In this document: piece after piece, positions 60,030 through 64,000 of the stretch
Layout of the letters: every line of letters starts with the position of its first letter
How positions within the stretch are numbered: the first letter of the stretch is position 1
DNA from: Amblyornis subalaris
Lineage: Eukaryota > Chordata > Aves > Passeriformes > Ptilonorhynchidae
Assembly (NCBI GenBank): GCA_018881555.1
Contig: JACAXG010000007.1
Location: 372,001 to 436,000 of the forward strand
DNA length: 64,000 nt
Direction: 5' to 3'
Made by a program: the position numbers and the translations under genes
Notes under the pieces: generated by a model
The model's database searches: none
Seen by the model: the letters and a program-made list of their open reading frames with translations, nothing else
Told to the model about the DNA's origin: nothing

Positions 60030-60500
60030 CCCTGGGCAGCAGCATGATTTGGAGCTGACTGAAGGCCGGAGCAGCGGCGCAGTGCAGTGGCACGCTGGAG
60101 ACCAGGACTTGGTATGTGCCACATCCTTTTGTACCCCTCCCTGAGCAGAAAGGCTCAGCTCCCAGCTCCAGCTGGACACGCCGTGCCGATAAATCTGCTC
60201 TCGCAGAGCCAATCCCAGCACAGCACGGACCTGGCACCGGAGCCGTGCACTTGTACACCGTTAATGGGTTCAGAGGCTGGCAGTGGGAGCTGCAGTCACC
60301 CACCATGCGGGGGCGGCCTGTCTGTCCCACCCTGCCGGCAGCCTGTGGCAGGAGCTGAGCAGAGGGGAGTGGTGCCAGTGCCTGCAGCAGCTCCGAGGGC
60401 CGGAGTGCACAGAAAGAGCTGGTGAGTGGCCAGCTGTTCTGTGCTGTTCTGTGCTCGCGTGCCCTGTCCCGGCTTGACACAAAGCCAGCGCTGGCTGGGA
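60030..60500. other. GC-rich patch with donor-like sites
   Basis: A local rise in GC and CpG content (ggagcagcggcgcagtgc, atgcgggggcggcctgtc). On plus it holds donor-like sites (acttg|gtatgt near 60110 and gagctg|gtgagt near 60420). On minus it carries most of the longest open frame in the window (59827-60504, 225 codons), which has no recognisable domain and is Ala/Ser/Cys/Pro-rich, as expected of GC-rich noncoding DNA. It contains a 10-bp tandem, gttctgtgct, near 60435-60460. It may be an exon of a non-coding RNA. Confidence 0.35.
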
Positions 60501-60569
60501 ACAAACCACAGGGCTGCTTATTTCTGAGCAGGACTCAAACAGCCCAGGCTCTAGAGGGAAATCAGCCAT

Positions 60570-63500
60570 GCTGCCTGATGTGCAGGCAGTAACTTAAGAG
60601 AGATGTGGTCCGAAGGCCCCCTTTCCCTTTGACCCTGAGTAAGTATCTGCCTATTTTACACTGAAGGATGACCAGTGTAAACCTCACTGACCTCAAAAGG
60701 CCTCCTGCAAACATTCAGGATGGGCGCCTGAGTGGTTCGTCTGCAGAACCATGCTGCTGCCTAGCCAGATGTATATCATCATCTATCATCACAGAGGCAG
60801 GAGTTACAGATTGACAGGGTAATTTAGTCTGGGATAACATGGAAAATAAGGCTTTTTAAACACGAAAAAAACATAAACAGCATTTTGAGAACTGATTGGC
60901 ATTCCACGAAGAATAGCGTGAGAATAAATTTTCTTGTTAAAAAATATTGAAAAGTATAAAATCTCCTGGTTTAATAGCAAGGAATAGGACAAGTGCAAGA
61001 GTTAACCAAGTATCTGATTCAGTTATACATGTCCTGAATCAAGACTGAATGTGTAGATACATGTTAGTATGATTTTAGTATTATAAGTATTTTCATTCAT
61101 GAAGAGATTACAAAGCGATAGTCTCTTATAAGAGAAGGCTTTTTGGTGTGTTATTAAGATACAAATCTAAATATGTTTTACATTGCCTGTGAAGGGTGTT
61201 TTGTGCCTTCCTGGCCACAGTAGGTTAGAGCTCGAGATAACCACTTCAGACTGGCTGCATACTTCAGTATTTTTCCCGCTTCACAGTTGTTAAAACTTTA
61301 TAGAGCCTCAAAACATATCCAGATGGACAGTAACTGTGACTGCCACTTATGAAACCAGTATAATCTAGCACAATGCACAAAGTAGGGTAAGTGGGAAGGA
61401 AAACAAGTTCTGAATAGAGGACCTCCCTGGAATATTGGATCAGCCATCAGACACACCAATTCTGTTTAGACAGGCCTGTTATACACACCCAAATGTTCTG
61501 CAAAACAAAGCACACCCCCATCCTTTCACCACTGCAGCTCCAAAACACTTCTGCCCAAGGGTGGTCTTCACCCTGCTCGAGGCACTGTTTGTGCCTACAT
61601 CTTTATTCACAAACTGAAACATTGGTTTCCATAGTTTTTTTGCAAAGCCGAGACACATAAGCCATGTTCTTCCTCTCAAGGGAATATCATATCTTGGCAG
61701 TTTTATTTGGGCTTAACTTTTTCAACTATGCAATAGAAAAATATGAACAAATAGATTGCTTACCATTGTGCTGCCACCAGTGGATTTCCCCACACAAAAC
61801 CTGCTTGTGTGACACCAGTATTACTATAAATAACATCACCAGAGCAGAGAACCTGGTCAAGAGAAAACTATTGTTATTTGAAGTTACTGTTGTTGTTCTC
61901 TTGTGGGATGTCTTCTAAACACAATGTAAAGCAATATATAGTGACTTCTTTGGATTTCTGTGCTGTACGTATTTTTTTGCATACAGTATGCATGGATCAC
62001 AAGGGGGTGATAGGTAATGAAGCCATGATACAAGAAAAGAACCCAAACCTTGGCAGGTTTATAGCAACTAAGTCCATGGCTTTATTCCCCACTTCAGCTG
62101 GCATGAGTGCTTAATTTAACTGAAGCTGATACCAATGCTGCTTCCTACTTACGCGTGTGTTGGCAGAGACAGATCTCAGTGCAGGGGGCACTCTCAGTCA
62201 CTTCCTTATTTGTCACATTTCACACATTTCCAACTTACAAGTTAACAATTAAAAAAATTGTTTGGGAAATTGTGATTTTGATTCATGATATTCCATCCCC
62301 TTTCCTGCCTTCCTCCCTTTTATTTCAATTCATGTTAGTCAAATTCTCTGTTAAAATGCTGTGTTCAGTTACACACTTGCTGCCCANGGTGACAGTGCTT
62401 CTTACCACATGGGAGTAGTGATGTGTTTTAGTTTGCTGTTTTGCAGAAAACATTGTTTGCCTGTCATATGTCTCAACAGATCCTGCTCCTCTTTTCCAAG
62501 AAATTGGCTAAGGGAGCTATGATTATTTAATTTGTTTTTTGGTATTTTTGCATCACAATTAGAGATTGGCATGTGAATTATTTAATTAAGCTGTGAATAT
62601 TGCTGGGTATTCCTGAGTTACACAAATACTGTGTCATTCACCTATTTATGACTAACAGTTAAAAGTAAAAAAACTAGTTATAAGCTAAATAATCTTGGAA
62701 TCTTGTGACCAGCTGTAATTTATCCATATAACACCATTCTATTGGATATAAGGAAGCTATTGTTAAGGCTTTTGTCAAATAAAAAAAAAAAGAAAGAAAA
62801 AAAAAAAATTCTGATATTTTTCTTTGGTTTTCTTCATGCCATAAACAAAGCTCCAGCCTTTGACATTTCAGTTCTGTGCCTGAGGTGACTGAGCCACTTG
62901 CATAGTCAGTCACATGTAAATGTGCTGAACAAGAACCACATCATAAACAAAAGCACACCGGGGCTTCTCTGAGGGAAGCACAAGAGCAGAATATTAACCA
63001 CGAATCCTGCCTAGGTAAAAATTCCTTTTGCTTGGTCATGGTACATAACAAGGTTTCATGCCTCTCTGTTTGGCATGCGTGGTGCCACAGACTCCCCAGG
63101 AACCTTAATTCATTCAGGTGTCTGCTTCTTAATGAGCTGATCTTCAGAGGAGCAGCTATTTACTGATTCATTGCTGGCTCACACCTTCAGCATGTGATTT
63201 TCTCTCACAATGGTCCAGGAAACTCGCTGCATCTCAAACCACAAGCAATAGCAAGAATGCTCATGCAGCCAGCGTGGGATTTCCTCATTTCACTGCAGAA
63301 ATTATTTAAAAACTGAATAATCCCTTCAAATGCCTTAAGCAGTAACAAGGGACTCAGGTACGTTAGAAAAAATATTGTATCATTACACAATAGTGTTTTA
63401 AACATCAGTATATACAAAAAGTGATAAAAGAGATTTAAAGATGCCCATCTCTTTTTCACACCTTGGACTTGTATGTACTTCACACCTCTTAACTTTTCAA

Positions 63501-64000
63501 GCTTGCATCTTTGAATAGGAGGAGACCACCATGTATGGGCTAAATGGTAAAATACATTTCCTTCACCCATTCCTTCTGTCCAAACTCCTGCAGTTGTGGA
63601 AATGTTCAAAACACTCCCTTAGTGAATTATGGCTCTGTGAGAAAGACTGGGAAAGGAGAGAAAGAAGAGACTTCGTGACTTGGCTCCTCCATGTAATTGG
63701 TGACTTAATTTTTCAAGTCTTAATTTGATTGTTTTCTTATCCAGAAATGCCCCATTTAAGGTCAGCTACCTCCTAAATTTACCGTGTTGCCAAAATAACC
63801 CAATGATGGCTTTGTTAGATAGACATCAACAATTAAGTGATCAATTTTAAAATACTTGTTTTTCCTTGATATTTTTTTCAGTAAGTTTGCTTCTTGAAGC
63901 AAAAAGTAACAGAGTTGAAGAACAGATGGAAGTATTGAGCTAACCAAGTATGGTCTACATAATGAGGAGACACTACTATTTGTAACACCATTAAAAGGTA
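60570..64000. other. Intergenic DNA to the window edge
   Basis: AT-rich, with an A-rich low-complexity run at about 62780-62808. No gene or transposon recognised. Open frames up to 134 codons (63205-63609, minus) carry no family signature. Confidence 0.55.

Noticed and set aside
1..64000. CRISPR arrays, operons, phage or plasmid systems
   Set aside because: No regularly spaced repeats, no bacterial gene arrangement; exon-intron structure and CR1 show vertebrate nuclear DNA.

Overview
The window is vertebrate nuclear DNA, almost certainly from a bird. It has one intron-containing gene (MAD2L1) with a CpG-island promoter at the left end. The rest is about 60 kb of AT-rich, gene-poor sequence. 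The only clear interspersed repeats are three fragments of CR1, the non-LTR retrotransposon that dominates bird genomes. There is no bacterial-style gene packing, operon, CRISPR array or phage signal. About 100 isolated single-base n's are scattered through the sequence, which looks like masking of heterozygous or ambiguous bases rather than assembly gaps.

Left end, 1-3900: the complete MAD2L1 coding sequence lies on the minus strand in five exons (ATG at 3125-3123, stop at 1397-1395). The exon lengths (82, 147, 121, 104 and 173 nt) sum to 627 nt, which is 208 codons plus stop. The 3' UTR runs left to a probable poly(A) signal at 747-752. A CpG island covers exons 1-2 and the upstream region, with a cell-cycle CHR motif just upstream of the ATG. 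On the other side of the island, splice signals and short open frames suggest a divergent plus-strand transcript (exon ends near 3525 or 3640, second exon 3813-3879). I cannot assign it to a gene.

Rest, 3900-64000: I find no gene I recognise. CR1 fragments lie at about 11071-11570 (minus), 16370-17280 (plus, complete 3' end) and 37330-37402 (minus). An orphan CpG-rich island sits at about 18400-18590 next to an unusual AT-rich block. Several stretches are dense in homeodomain, POU, SOX or TALE-type motifs (about 33.9, 35.3, 41.1 and 48.8 kb) and are candidate conserved enhancers. There are two good CTCF-like matches (5975, 29003), a 41-bp inverted repeat with one mismatch (44575/45315), a perfect 10-bp hairpin (23736), and a possible terminal coding exon near 59698-59882 beside a GC-rich patch. 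In human the interval upstream of MAD2L1 is a gene desert leading to PRDM5. If synteny holds, the right part of this window is that desert, and its likely content is long-range regulatory DNA and non-coding transcripts. I do not see a convincing new gene system. The best leads are the inverted repeat, the divergent transcript, the orphan CpG block and the 59.7-kb exon-like frame.
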